A stretch of DNA of 32,388 nt. Source: Lachnospiraceae bacterium. GTDB lineage: Bacteria > Bacillota > Clostridia > Lachnospirales > Lachnospiraceae. Where the stretch lies: NCBI GenBank assembly GCA_021203305.1, contig JAJQBK010000063.1:1-32388 (forward strand). The letters are read 5' to 3'. This document shows positions 6,461 to 16,843 of the stretch, piece after piece. Below the pieces are notes generated by a model. That model was not told the origin of the DNA. It ran no database searches and worked only from the letters and a program-made list of their open reading frames with translations. Position numbers and translations under genes: made by a program. The first letter of the stretch is position 1. Every line of letters begins with the position of its first letter.

Positions 6461-9207
6461 TGAAGAACCGCTTCGGCCGTCTGGATGATAAATTCTTTTC
6501 CCTTATACCCAAGGCGCTGGCCTTTAAGCCCATTCACGACATCAAGGATTTTGTGTATTCCTACGTGCTGGACGAAAAGGAAGTTAATATCGATGCGCTG
6601 AAGGAAAATGTGCGCAGCTACCAGGATCTGGAGCGGATGCTGCAGGATGTGATGACCCGCATCGGAGAGCTGGAGAAGATCAACGAAAGAGAAGCGGAAA
6701 TCGAAAAATATCAGCGCATCGACCGCAATCAGGAGTATTACCTTGCCCGGGTGGATATGGATCTGGTGCAGGAGGCTCAAAAGGAAGCCGAAGAGAAAAG
6801 AGAATACGCAATTTTTCGTGAGGAGGAGCTCAAAAAGAAGCAGCGTGACCTGGTCAGGCAGCAGGGAGAATGTCAGGATACCATCACCGGCTTAAGCGTG
6901 GAGCTGGAGTCCAATGAGGATTACCGGGCGCTGCATGAGTTGGAGCGCAGGCGGGATGAGCTTGCCGTGGTTCTGAGACAGGATAAAGAGGAGGTCAGAA
7001 AGCTGCAGGAGGCCGCAAAGAGGGCGTTTGCGGCGGCGGAAAAGCTTCTTCAGGTGAAGGACGTGGACGGCTGTGTGAAGGAATATGCCGCTTATCTTCG
7101 GAAGCTGGAGGAGTGCGAACAGCTCACGGCTGTGAGGGCCTGCCTGGAGAAGGTTATTTCCTATAAGAAGGAAATGTATGAAAAAATTCAGGAAAAGTTG
7201 GCGGAGAAGCGGGTGGAGCTGCGGGCAAAACAGGAGGAAATGACTGAACTTCAGACCCAGATCCGTCTCCTGGAAAAAAAGCAGCTGACATACCCTGAGA
7301 ATGTGACCTTTCTGGTTTCACAGATTCGGGAACAGTTCAGAAAGGCAGGGCGCCCCGGCGAGGTGAGAATTCTCTGCGAACTGCTGGAGGTCACGGATCT
7401 GTCCTGGCAGAATGCGGTGGAGGGCTATCTGAATAATCAACGCTTTTACCTGCTGGTGGAGCCGGAGGACTTTGATCTGGCACTGAGTGTTTATGACCGC
7501 ACAAGAGAAAAAAAGAAGGCTTACGGCGTGGGGCTGATCAATACCGGGAAGCTGGAGGAATATGACGAGGCGCCGGAAGGGTCCCTGGCAGAGAAGGTGA
7601 CATCAAAGAGCCTCTGGGCAAGACGATATGTCAACATGATTCTTGGCCGGGTGCATTGCTGTAAGAGCTCTCAGGAGCTGAAACAGTATCCCATCGCCAT
7701 CACCAGGCAGTGTATGCGCTATCAGAATCATGTGGTCAGCGCCATCCGGCCGGAGGTGTTTCAGACCCCGTATATTGGCAAGGAGGCCTATCTGCGCCAG
7801 CTGGAGCAGTGCAGGGAGAAGGAGAAAGCGCTGGAAGAACAGATCCGGAGTATACGGGAGCAGACGGAGAATCTGAATTTTGTGGCTCAGCCACTGGATT
7901 CCACGGCGGATATTGATGTGAAATACCGCCTGTCCGCTCTGGAGGAAAAGCGCGGTCACGAGATGCAGCTCGATCAGTGCAGGGAGCAGATCAGAAAGCT
8001 GAAGGAGAATCAGACCCTGATTCAGAAGGCGATTCATCTGGAAGAGCTGAAAAAACAGCATCAGGAACTGCAGGAGAAAATTTCCGGCGCTGATATTCAG
8101 ACAGGGCGGTGCCGTCAGGAGATTGAGCAGCTGGAGCAAAGAATGGCGGAGCTGACCGGGCAGATGGCCGAAAGGCAGGCTGCCCTCGCTGCGCTGGTGG
8201 AACGGCTGGGGCCGGAGGCGGCGGGATGTGAGAAGGAGTATATCCGGCAGAAGGAGGCCAGGTTAAAGGAAGGCAGGAATCTGGCCCGGTTTAAGGAAAA
8301 TTTCGAACAGGCCAGAGAGGGGTACGCTACCCGCCGCAGAAACGCAGAGAAGGATATGATCGATCTCATGCGAAAATATAAAATCGCCCATAATTTCGGC
8401 GCGGCGGAGTCTCTTTCCGGATATCCGGAGTTCTGGGCGGAGTATGACAAGCTGAAAAACTCTCAGCTTCTGACCTATGAGGAGAAGGTACAAAAAGCCA
8501 GACAGTCCGCGGAGGAGGAATTCAGAGAGCAGTTTCTTTCCAGACTTCAGGAGAATATTAAGCAGGCACAGAGCGAGTTTAAGGAGCTGAACAAATCCCT
8601 GAAGGATATTCATTTCAGCAAAGAGCGGTATGAGTTTTTGCAGGAGCCCAACAGGAAGCTGAAAAAGTATTACCAGATGATCATGGACGACTTTAATGTA
8701 CTGCAGGGGGAATCTCTTTTCAGCGGGATTTTCCGGGAAAATCACAGGGAGGTTATTGAGGAATTATTTGAGAAGCTGACTGCCGATGACGACAACAGCA
8801 CGAAAGTGCTGGAGGAGTATACGGACTACCGCACCTATATGGATTATGATATCAAAATTCAGCATGACGACGGCAGCTATATGCTTTACTCTAAGGTCAG
8901 CCGGGAGAAGAGCGGCGGCGAAACCCAGACACCCTTCTATATCACGGTGGCGGCCTCCTTTATGCAGCTTTACCGCAACAGCATCGGCGGCGACGCCATA
9001 GGGCTGGTGATGTTTGACGAGGCCTTCAATAATATGGACGACGGGCGGATCGGCGGCATGCTGGAATTTCTGACTCACGCCAACCTGCAGCTGATGATTT
9101 CCGCTCCGCCGGAGAAGATTCAGTATATCGGACCGTGGGTGAAGCGGGTGCTTTTGGTACTGCAGGACGGGGAAGAGAGCTATGTGGAGGAGTTTGGGAG
9201 AGGGTAG
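6457..9207 (+). CDS. jetC: JetC main part (coiled-coil SMC-like ATPase, signature and Walker B)
   Basis: A 916-residue ORF holding the rest of JetC. After a short link (NRFGRLDDKFFSLIPKALAF) come two long coiled-coil arms rich in Glu, Lys and Gln, interrupted around residues 270-450 by a globular hinge-like part (NVTFLVSQIREQFRKAGRPGE onward). The C-terminal head has the ABC signature KSGGETQT near residue 819 and the Walker B block VMFDEAFNNMD near residue 854. These pair with the Walker A encoded in the preceding ORF, so the halves belong to one protein. JetC would drive DNA loop extrusion on plasmids and present them to JetD. The start codon given is the first ATG in frame, overlapping the upstream stop; native translation may come through from 5960. 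No decay is seen beyond the single frameshift. Confidence 0.88.
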   Translation: MMKNRFGRLDDKFFSLIPKALAFKPIHDIKDFVYSYVLDEKEVNIDALKENVRSYQDLERMLQDVMTRIGELEKINEREAEIEKYQRIDRNQEYYLARVDMDLVQEAQKEAEEKREYAIFREEELKKKQRDLVRQQGECQDTITGLSVELESNEDYRALHELERRRDELAVVLRQDKEEVRKLQEAAKRAFAAAEKLLQVKDVDGCVKEYAAYLRKLEECEQLTAVRACLEKVISYKKEMYEKIQEKLAEKRVELRAKQEEMTELQTQIRLLEKKQLTYPENVTFLVSQIREQFRKAGRPGEVRILCELLEVTDLSWQNAVEGYLNNQRFYLLVEPEDFDLALSVYDRTREKKKAYGVGLINTGKLEEYDEAPEGSLAEKVTSKSLWARRYVNMILGRVHCCKSSQELKQYPIAITRQCMRYQNHVVSAIRPEVFQTPYIGKEAYLRQLEQCREKEKALEEQIRSIREQTENLNFVAQPLDSTADIDVKYRLSALEEKRGHEMQLDQCREQIRKLKENQTLIQKAIHLEELKKQHQELQEKISGADIQTGRCRQEIEQLEQRMAELTGQMAERQAALAALVERLGPEAAGCEKEYIRQKEARLKEGRNLARFKENFEQAREGYATRRRNAEKDMIDLMRKYKIAHNFGAAESLSGYPEFWAEYDKLKNSQLLTYEEKVQKARQSAEEEFREQFLSRLQENIKQAQSEFKELNKSLKDIHFSKERYEFLQEPNRKLKKYYQMIMDDFNVLQGESLFSGIFRENHREVIEELFEKLTADDDNSTKVLEEYTDYRTYMDYDIKIQHDDGSYMLYSKVSREKSGGETQTPFYITVAASFMQLYRNSIGGDAIGLVMFDEAFNNMDDGRIGGMLEFLTHANLQLMISAPPEKIQYIGPWVKRVLLVLQDGEESYVEEFGRG

Positions 9208-9322
9208 GAAGCAGCAAAGGGCTGCGTGAAACGGTTTTGTGCTTCACACCCGGTTTGCACTGCTCGCGAAGGAATGAATCGGGAATGATGGCAGCCTGTG
9301 GTTTTACAGCTTTGGATGCAGT

Positions 9323-10618
9323 ATGAATGGTGAAATGGCGATGGCAGTTCGCAGGTATGACGAGGAAATTTTGAATAAACTGTTGGATAAGTATGAGAAC
9401 AGCCTTCTGTATACCGGGGAGAATCGGAGGCGGCAGAATATTGGCGTTTCTGTGACCAGGGAACTGTTGCCGGAGTATTTTGATGAGGCATCGGGATGGT
9501 ATGAGGTGATTCACGCGCAGCTGATGGAGGCGGAGGAAAAGGGTTTTCTCAGGCTTGCGTGGAAAAACAGAAGGGTGGGGCATATTCTGGAGAGATGTGT
9601 GCTGTGCCCTGAGAAGGCGGATGAAATCTATGTATTCCTGCATCGACACCCGAAAATGGAAAAGGAAAACACGATCATACATATATGCGATGATTTTGCC
9701 GGACGACATCCTGTCATCGACAGCTTTCTGGACTGGGTCAGGGACAGGCTGGGGGAGAAAAAGAGCGTCAGGCAGTATCTGGATATGGATCATCCGGAGG
9801 AGTTTCGCGAGCGGATCAGGCTGATGGAGGCGATTCTGACCAATACGGAGGAGGTGTTCTGGCGGGAATTTTCCGTCCGCTTCCGGAAGGATTCCAAGGC
9901 GGCAGAGAAGGAGATTATCACTGCGGCCGGTATCATTGCCAGATTTTCAGAGGATGAGGGATTAAGGGAGCTGGAGCCGGAGCAGGTGCTGGAGGAATTT
10001 GGCATTTATAAAAATCCCTCCTGGGTGATGATGAAGGGGTGCGGAAGATTCCGGATGAGGAAGGGAGAAGCCGAAAGCTGGCTTCCTTTGGAGAGCTTTC
10101 CAGGCGGGATCGGCCTGTCCAGCGAGGACATTGCCGATGTGAACTGGGATAAGACGCATTTGCCAAAGCAGGTGGTTACCATCGAAAATCTTACCTCTTT
10201 TCACCGTTTTTCGGCCCAGGAGACGCTCGCGATTTACCTGGGCGGATATCACAATAAGGTGAAGCGCAGTTTCCTGATACAGCTGTATGAAAGCTGTAAG
10301 AATGAGAATGTGACCTTCATCCACTTCGGAGATATTGACTGCGGCGGTTTTCAGATCTGGAGAGATTTAAGGGAAAAGACTCAGATTCCCTTTCAGACGG
10401 GCTGGATGGATATGGAAACTTATCTTTCCCACCTGCAGTACGGAAAAGCCCTGACTGCAGGCGACAGAGAAAGGCTGAAACGCATGGCGCAGGATCCGTA
10501 TTTTGCTAAGCAGTGGGAACTGTTTTGGATGATGCTGGAGAAGGGTGTCAAGATTGAGCAGGAGTGCGTGAGGCATGCGGCTTATAAAATTTGGGAAATT
10601 CCCGCCCCTGTTTCTTGA
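9323..10618 (+). CDS. jetD: Wadjet system protein JetD (TOPRIM nuclease)
   Basis: A 431-residue protein of the DUF3322/DUF2220-like JetD family, the nuclease that cleaves plasmid DNA once loops have been extruded by JetABC. The C-terminal TOPRIM-like domain has the conserved glutamate in VVTIENLTSFHRF (about E288) and the D-X-D motif in HFGDIDCGGFQIW (D337, D339). The N-terminal half is helical with a winged-helix look (RRQNIGVSVTRELLPEYFDEASGWYEVIHAQL). It lies 115 bases after jetC, with no terminator hairpin between. The start is uncertain: there is no strong ribosome binding site, and ATG codons at 9335 and 9341 are alternatives. The reading frame is intact and the metal-binding residues are present. 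The -35 box of the enolase promoter overlaps its stop codon. Confidence 0.88.
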   Translation: MNGEMAMAVRRYDEEILNKLLDKYENSLLYTGENRRRQNIGVSVTRELLPEYFDEASGWYEVIHAQLMEAEEKGFLRLAWKNRRVGHILERCVLCPEKADEIYVFLHRHPKMEKENTIIHICDDFAGRHPVIDSFLDWVRDRLGEKKSVRQYLDMDHPEEFRERIRLMEAILTNTEEVFWREFSVRFRKDSKAAEKEIITAAGIIARFSEDEGLRELEPEQVLEEFGIYKNPSWVMMKGCGRFRMRKGEAESWLPLESFPGGIGLSSEDIADVNWDKTHLPKQVVTIENLTSFHRFSAQETLAIYLGGYHNKVKRSFLIQLYESCKNENVTFIHFGDIDCGGFQIWRDLREKTQIPFQTGWMDMETYLSHLQYGKALTAGDRERLKRMAQDPYFAKQWELFWMMLEKGVKIEQECVRHAAYKIWEIPAPVS

Positions 10619-10643
10619 CATCCAAACGGGTCTATGCTAACAT
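10615..10643 (+). promoter_or_regulatory. Sigma-A promoter for enolase
   Basis: A perfect TTGACA (10615-10620), which includes the jetD stop codon, is followed after 17 bases by TAACAT (10638-10643). It lies about 165 bases before the enolase ATG. Confidence 0.7.
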
Positions 10644-10652
10644 GATAAAAGA

Positions 10653-12103
<1,451 letters not shown>

Positions 12104-12196
12104 GAAGTTTCAGCCCCGTAAGGGGTGGAGACGCACGCGAAGCTGTTGCGAGGAGTAATGCTGTTTTTACAGATAAAATGAAAATGCAATCAAAAG

Positions 12197-12223
12197 GGAG
12201 CGGGAAAAATCCTGCTCCTTTTT
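12197..12223 (+). terminator. Intrinsic terminator of enolase
   Basis: GGAGCGGG (12197-12204) pairs with CCTGCTCC (12211-12218) with one G-T pair, loop AAAAAT, followed by TTTTT. Confidence 0.85.
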
Positions 12224-12260
12224 GGTGTGCGAAAAATTCTGTGAATTACTTTCAGAAGGA

Positions 12261-12290
12261 TTGTTAGAAGTGCGCTGATTATGATAAGAT
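12261..12290 (+). promoter_or_regulatory. Probable sigma-A promoter for the helicase gene
   Basis: TTGTTA (12261-12266) and TAAGAT (12285-12290) are separated by 18 bases. Each matches the consensus at four of six positions. Confidence 0.45.
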
Positions 12291-12399
12291 AGAACAGAAG
12301 TTCGCAAAAAGGCACAGACAAAAAGGGACAGCCATGGCTTTCCTGATTTTTTTACTGTTGCGAAGAAACTGTTGTGAAATGATAAAATGAGAGGCTTCT

Positions 12400-14910
12400 A
12401 TGAGAGAGATTCATACATCTGTCCGCAATATGGTGGAATTCATCTTCCGATCGGGCGATCTGGACAACCGGGGCCGGGGCAGCGCCGAACAGGCTATGCA
12501 GGAGGGCGGACGACTTCACCGTATGCTGCAGGCGAAGGAAGGAACTGCATATCAGGCGGAGGTCGGATTTAAATACATATATAGCGCGGGAAGGTATGAC
12601 ATATATCTGGAGGGCCGCGCGGACGGAACTATTACCAACTATGTGCCGAAGGAATGGCAGAGTGATTTTGAGCAGTTTCCTCTGCTCTCCCCCGAGTACG
12701 GCATTATGAAGGAGCCGGAGCCGTTGACCTATGTGGATGAGATCAAGAGCACATACCGGAACGTGGCGCATATCCGTGAGCCGGAGAGAGTGCATCTGGC
12801 GCAGGCCATGTGTTACGCTTACATGATAACCGAGAGGAATGAGCTGGAGCGTGTGGGCGTGCGTATGACATATATTCAGCGCGGCTCCAGGGAGGCCAGA
12901 TATTTTCATCGGACCTTCAGCCGTTCGGAGATTACAGAGTGGTTCATGGATACCATGAAGGAGTATCAGCGGTGGACGGACTATATGTATGACTGGGAAG
13001 AGCTCAAGCTTCCCTCTATCCGGGCAGTGCCCTTCCCTTACGACTACAGAGAGGGGCAGAAGGAGCTGGCGTCCGGTGTATATCGGACAATTTTTCATGA
13101 AAAAAAGCTCTTTCTGGAGGCGTCTACCGGCACAGGAAAGACTCTGGCGGTGCTCTATCCTTCCGTGAAAGCGGTAGGACAGGGGCTGGCGAATATGATT
13201 TTTTATGTCACGGGTAAAACGGTCACGGCAGCTGTTGCGGCGGATACTCTGGAATTATTGCGCGGAGGTGGACTGCAGTTCAAGGATGTGATGCTGACCG
13301 CCAGGGAAAAGATCTGCCTTAACGAGGTCTGCGACTGTAACCCGGCGGCCTGTCCATACGCGAAAGGGCATTTTGACCGGGTTAATGCCTGTCTGTATGA
13401 CATGATTACCCACGAGGAATATTTTCACAGAGATTGCATTCAGGAGTATGCCCGGCGCTATCAGGTATGTCCTCATGAGCTGAGCCTGGATTTGACGGAT
13501 TTTGCCGACGCGGTGATCGGGGATTACAATTATGCGTTCGACCCTCATGTATATTTACAGAGATTTTTTGGGGCTGCCGCGGGAAGGGGAAAGTATATTC
13601 TGCTGGTGGATGAGGCCCACAATCTGCTGGATCGGGCCAGGGATATGTACAGCGCGGTGCTGGTGAAGGAGAGGGTACTCACGGCCAGACGGCTGGTGAG
13701 AGAAAATATATCATATACAGTGGAGAGCCTGGAAAAGCATCTGAATCGATTGAATAAGGCTCTGCTTGCATTGAAAAAACAATGTAACAGCGCCGGCCTG
13801 ACTGTGCTTGAAGAGCCGGAGGAAGTCTATCAGGCAGTGGAAAAGGTGACAGAGGATCTGGACAGCTGGCTGGCTGAGAGGGACAGGCATCCCATGCCGC
13901 GGGAGCTGCTGGATTTTTACTTCGAGCTGAGCCATTTTGAGCTGATTTACCGTCTGTTAAATGAGAAATATGTTGTGTACGGGGAAAACCGGGAGAATGG
14001 GGAATTCTGGTTAAAGCTGTTCAATGTGGACCCTTCAGCCAACCTGAGAGAGTGTATGGACCGCTGCCGCAGCAGTATTTTGTTCTCCGCCACCTTTCTG
14101 CCGATTCAGTATTACAAGGAGCTTTTAGGGGGAACGAAGGAGGATTACGAGGTCTACGCCGAGAGCTGTTTTTCAAGGGAGAAGCGGGTGCTGCTTGTGG
14201 CGAAGGATGTGACCAGCAAATATACCCGGCGCAACCGCGGGGAGTATGAGAAGATTGCCTGCTACATTCACCGGACTGTGCTGGCCAGACAGGGAAATTA
14301 TATGATTTTCTGCCCGTCTTATGCCTATATGCAGGAAATATTTCATGTGTATGGGGAGCTTTTCGGAGAGGATGAAGAGATTTCATGCATTGTACAGAGT
14401 GAGCGCATGAGCGAGGAGGAGCGGAGAGAATTTCTGGACAGATTCCGGGGAAATGGGGCCGGACAGACAGACGCGCCGGACCAGTTATGCGAAAATGGAG
14501 TGATACAGGAAGTGACAGGGGTGAAGGGATCCCTTCTGGGCTTCTGTGTGCAGGGCGGCATTTTTTCTGAGGGAATCGATCTTGCGGGGGACAGTCTGAT
14601 CGGAGCCATCATTATTGGCACCGGTCTGCCCCAGGTTGGGCAGGAAAAGGAGCTGCTGCGCCGTTATTTTGATGAAAAGGGAGAAAGCGGCTTTGACTAT
14701 GCTTATCGGTTTCCGGGCATGAATAAGGTTATGCAGGCTGCCGGACGAGTGATCCGCACCAGAGATGATGTGGGAGTGATAGTGCTGCTGGATGAGCGCT
14801 TTCTGCAGGGGCAGTACCGGAATCTTTTCCCGCGGGAGTGGGATAATTATCAGGCGGTGGATCTGAATACTGTTCAGGGGAAGCTGGAGGAGTTCTGGGA
14901 CGGCTTCTGA
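12400..14910 (+). CDS. DinG/XPD-type DNA helicase with N-terminal RecB/Cas4-like nuclease domain
   Basis: An 836-residue superfamily 2 helicase of the DinG/Rad3/XPD group. Walker A is EASTGTGKT (about 240-248) and the DEAH box is VDEAHNL (about 403-409). Several cysteines between about 306 and 331 (CLNEVCDCNPAAC ... C) and shortly beyond fit an XPD-like iron-sulphur cluster. Near the end is the motif VI region MQAAGRVIRTRDD. The first 190 residues look like a PD-(D/E)XK nuclease: GRLH at 38-40, an acidic pair in EGRADG (71-75), DEIKS (113-117) and QAMCYAY (135-141), matching the H, D, E-X-K and Q-X3-Y motifs of Cas4/RecB-type domains. Such fusions occur in Firmicutes; a role in DNA repair is expected. 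It begins behind GAGAGG five bases upstream and is convergent with ridA. Confidence 0.87.
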   Translation: MREIHTSVRNMVEFIFRSGDLDNRGRGSAEQAMQEGGRLHRMLQAKEGTAYQAEVGFKYIYSAGRYDIYLEGRADGTITNYVPKEWQSDFEQFPLLSPEYGIMKEPEPLTYVDEIKSTYRNVAHIREPERVHLAQAMCYAYMITERNELERVGVRMTYIQRGSREARYFHRTFSRSEITEWFMDTMKEYQRWTDYMYDWEELKLPSIRAVPFPYDYREGQKELASGVYRTIFHEKKLFLEASTGTGKTLAVLYPSVKAVGQGLANMIFYVTGKTVTAAVAADTLELLRGGGLQFKDVMLTAREKICLNEVCDCNPAACPYAKGHFDRVNACLYDMITHEEYFHRDCIQEYARRYQVCPHELSLDLTDFADAVIGDYNYAFDPHVYLQRFFGAAAGRGKYILLVDEAHNLLDRARDMYSAVLVKERVLTARRLVRENISYTVESLEKHLNRLNKALLALKKQCNSAGLTVLEEPEEVYQAVEKVTEDLDSWLAERDRHPMPRELLDFYFELSHFELIYRLLNEKYVVYGENRENGEFWLKLFNVDPSANLRECMDRCRSSILFSATFLPIQYYKELLGGTKEDYEVYAESCFSREKRVLLVAKDVTSKYTRRNRGEYEKIACYIHRTVLARQGNYMIFCPSYAYMQEIFHVYGELFGEDEEISCIVQSERMSEEERREFLDRFRGNGAGQTDAPDQLCENGVIQEVTGVKGSLLGFCVQGGIFSEGIDLAGDSLIGAIIIGTGLPQVGQEKELLRRYFDEKGESGFDYAYRFPGMNKVMQAAGRVIRTRDDVGVIVLLDERFLQGQYRNLFPREWDNYQAVDLNTVQGKLEEFWDGF

Positions 14911-14990
14911 AATCTACAGAAGAAGAGAGGCACCGCTGTGCTACGGGAAGAACATTCCGTGGCAAGGGCGCCTCATACACGGTCTGAAAT

Positions 14991-15025
14991 AAAGTGAACG
15001 GCTAATTATTTTTGTCGTTCACTTT
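14991..15025. terminator. Bidirectional terminator between helicase gene and ridA
   Basis: AAAGTGAACG (14991-15000) and CGTTCACTTT (15016-15025) form a perfect 10-bp stem with a 15-base loop. The A and T flanks allow termination from both sides. Confidence 0.8.
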
Positions 15026-15396
15026 TATACCTCCGCAATCAGTTCGACCTCGCAGAGAACATTCTTAGGAAGCGTTTTCACCGCCACGCAGGAGCGGGCC
15101 GGTTTTTCGGTGAAATATCTGCCGTATACTTCGTTGAAGGTGTTGAAATCACCCATATCTGCCAGGAAACAGGTTGTCTTGACAGTCTGGCCGTAGGAGC
15201 TTCCAGCGGCGGAGAGGAGCGCGCCCAGATTCTTCATTACCTGCTCAGTCTGCTCCTCAATGGTGGAGCCAACTACAGCACCGGTGGCAGGATCAAGGGC
15301 GATCTGGCCGGAAGTGAACAGCAGGCCGCCGGAAATGTAAGCCTGGGAATAGGGACCGATGGCGGTAGGCGCGTTGGGAGTGGAAATTTTTTTCAT
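15025..15396 (-). CDS. ridA: RidA family reactive imine/enamine deaminase
   Basis: A 123-residue protein of the YjgF/YER057c/UK114 (RidA) family. It hydrolyses reactive enamine/imine intermediates made by PLP enzymes such as threonine dehydratase. Typical blocks are PNAPTAIGPYSQAYISGGLLFTSGQIALDP at the start, EEQTEQVMKNLGALLSAAGSS in the middle and RSCVAVKTLPKNVLCEVELIAEV at the end, with the substrate-binding arginine in ARSCVAV. The start at 15396 is preferred to an ATG 15 bases upstream because that ATG overlaps the ribosome binding site (ATGAGGT). A strong sigma-A promoter lies just upstream. Length and motifs are normal for the family. Confidence 0.95.
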   Translation of the reverse strand: MKKISTPNAPTAIGPYSQAYISGGLLFTSGQIALDPATGAVVGSTIEEQTEQVMKNLGALLSAAGSSYGQTVKTTCFLADMGDFNTFNEVYGRYFTEKPARSCVAVKTLPKNVLCEVELIAEV

Positions 15397-15434
15397 GTTT
15401 TGATACCTCATTCTTTCATAATGTAGATCGCTTT

Positions 15435-15463
15435 ATTATAGCCCGTTTTTGGAGATACGGCAA
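15435..15463 (-). promoter_or_regulatory. Sigma-A promoter of ridA
   Basis: On the minus strand TTGCCG (15463-15458) is followed after exactly 17 bases by a perfect TATAAT (15440-15435), about 40 bases before the ridA start. Confidence 0.8.
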
Positions 15464-15562
15464 CCGGAAAATTGTTTTGCGAATGTCGACAGGATTGGGT
15501 GCTCCCGGAGCATCCAACCACATCGGGGGGATTTAGGTATAAATTCATGAATTCTCCAGATT

Positions 15563-15715
15563 TGACACAGGCGTCATCGCAAAGCGACGCAAAAGTTTTC
15601 AGAAAATGATGTGGATAACTTTGTGGACAGTGTGGAAAAATTCATTTGCGTCTTTCCTGTCTGACACCAAAAATGTGAATAAAATCAGATGTTATCCACA
15701 TGACAGTGGCGTCAT
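15563..15715. repeat. Repeats framing the DnaA-box cluster
   Basis: TGACACAGGCGTCAT (15563-15577) and TGACAGTGGCGTCAT (15701-15715) are direct repeats with two mismatches, one on each side of the boxes. In addition GACGCAAA (15585-15592) and TTTGCGTC (15645-15652) are inverted repeats. Confidence 0.65.
15610..15700. promoter_or_regulatory. Cluster of DnaA boxes
   Basis: Within 91 bases are two perfect DnaA boxes: TTATCCACA on the minus strand at 15610-15618 and on the plus strand at 15692-15700. Two accepted variants lie between them on the minus strand: TTTTCCACA (15631-15639) and TTATTCACA (15674-15682). A near match, CTGTCCACA, is at 15622-15630. No dnaA or dnaN gene is in the window. The cluster could regulate initiation by binding DnaA (like datA or the DnaA-box clusters of Bacillus), or control the adjacent genes. 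Confidence 0.75.
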
Positions 15716-15739
15716 AAGAGAAATTTAAGGGAAAATCTA

Positions 15740-15768
15740 TTGACCTGAACGAAAAGCGGCATTATAGT
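15740..15768 (+). promoter_or_regulatory. Sigma-A promoter for the DUF4097 gene
   Basis: TTGACC (15740-15745) and TATAGT (15763-15768), each five of six to consensus, are separated by 17 bases. It lies directly after the DnaA-box cluster and leaves a leader of about 125 bases. Confidence 0.75.
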
Positions 15769-15898
15769 AAAAAGAGTGAATTGTTTGAATTTTCGGTATT
15801 CTTTGTAAAAAGATAGAAAGCGGTCAAAAACCAGTGCCCCGGATGGATGGAGGAAATATCCCGGGTAAATCCGTGCGGGGAAAGTATAGAGAGAGGAT

Positions 15899-16843
15899 AT
15901 GGGAAAGGTATTGAAATTTCTGCTGGCGGCGGCACTCTGCGCCGCGGGCATTTTCCTGGGGCGGGAGTTTCTCTCCGGTTCGGATGTGGAGATCCCGGTG
16001 ATCAGCGATCTGATGGACAGCATCCATATTGATTCGGAGAATTTTAAAATCGATATTGGCCTGGAGCCCTTTTATACGATAGAGGATGATACAGCTCTGT
16101 TTACTGAAAATGGGACGGTTGTGGAGGATCAGGCGATCAGCGCCGGATACAGCGGGGAGAGCTTTCAGAGCGTGGAGCTGAAAACGTCACAGGTGAATCT
16201 GACGGTGGGCATGTCATCGGAGAATACTCTGTATGTGGAATCGGAGAAGGTTCAGAGATATCAGGCCTATGTGGAGGATCAGGTCCTTTATATTATAATA
16301 GAAGGAACGCTGTCAGCCTCCAGCGCCGTGGAGGGAGATGGGATTATGCCTTCTGTGCAGCTGCTCCTGCCCTCTGACTTTGCTCAGAACGGAGGCGCCT
16401 TTGGATTGGAGGTTCTGGCTTCAAATGTGACTGTGGAGGCGCTGCAGACAGACGCCACGAAGCTGAGGGTCAGCGCGGGAGTGGTGGAGCTTGATTCCCT
16501 GGTGAGCAGAGAGCTTGCGGTCACTATGTCGGCGGGCAGTGTGACAGGGCAAAATATGAATATCACGGAGAGCTCAGACCTGGAAATGTCGGCGGGGAGC
16601 ATGTCGCTTGCCGGAAATCTGTCAGGGACGATAACGGCACAGGTGACCGCGGGCGACATGGCGCTTAAGCTGGAGCAGCCCTTCGAGGCATATGACTGTC
16701 AGATTGTGTGTGCCGCCGGGAAGGTGACGGTGGCTGGAGAGAGCTACAGCGGGCTGACAGCCGCGGAGACAATCAGCCATGGGAGCGCAAGTCTCCTGGA
16801 TATCTACTGCTCCGTGGGCGTGATCAATGTGGAGTTTGAGTAA
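15899..16843 (+). CDS. DUF4097-family beta-strand repeat protein with N-terminal membrane anchor
   Basis: A 314-residue protein starting with a hydrophobic segment (residues 5-23, KFLLAAALCAAGIFLGREF), likely a signal anchor or uncleaved signal peptide. The remainder is rich in short beta-strand repeats with alternating Ser/Gly/Val text such as VELKTSQVNLTVGMSSENTL, LAVTMSAGSVTGQNMNI and LEMSAGSMSLAGNLSG. This is the right-handed beta-solenoid style of DUF4097 / putative auto-transporter adhesin head domains, which often accompany envelope-stress or PspC-type genes. No PspC or sigma factor gene is next to it. Start chosen behind GAGAGGA; the function is not known beyond an extracytoplasmic role. 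Confidence 0.8.
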   Translation: MGKVLKFLLAAALCAAGIFLGREFLSGSDVEIPVISDLMDSIHIDSENFKIDIGLEPFYTIEDDTALFTENGTVVEDQAISAGYSGESFQSVELKTSQVNLTVGMSSENTLYVESEKVQRYQAYVEDQVLYIIIEGTLSASSAVEGDGIMPSVQLLLPSDFAQNGGAFGLEVLASNVTVEALQTDATKLRVSAGVVELDSLVSRELAVTMSAGSVTGQNMNITESSDLEMSAGSMSLAGNLSGTITAQVTAGDMALKLEQPFEAYDCQIVCAAGKVTVAGESYSGLTAAETISHGSASLLDIYCSVGVINVEFE

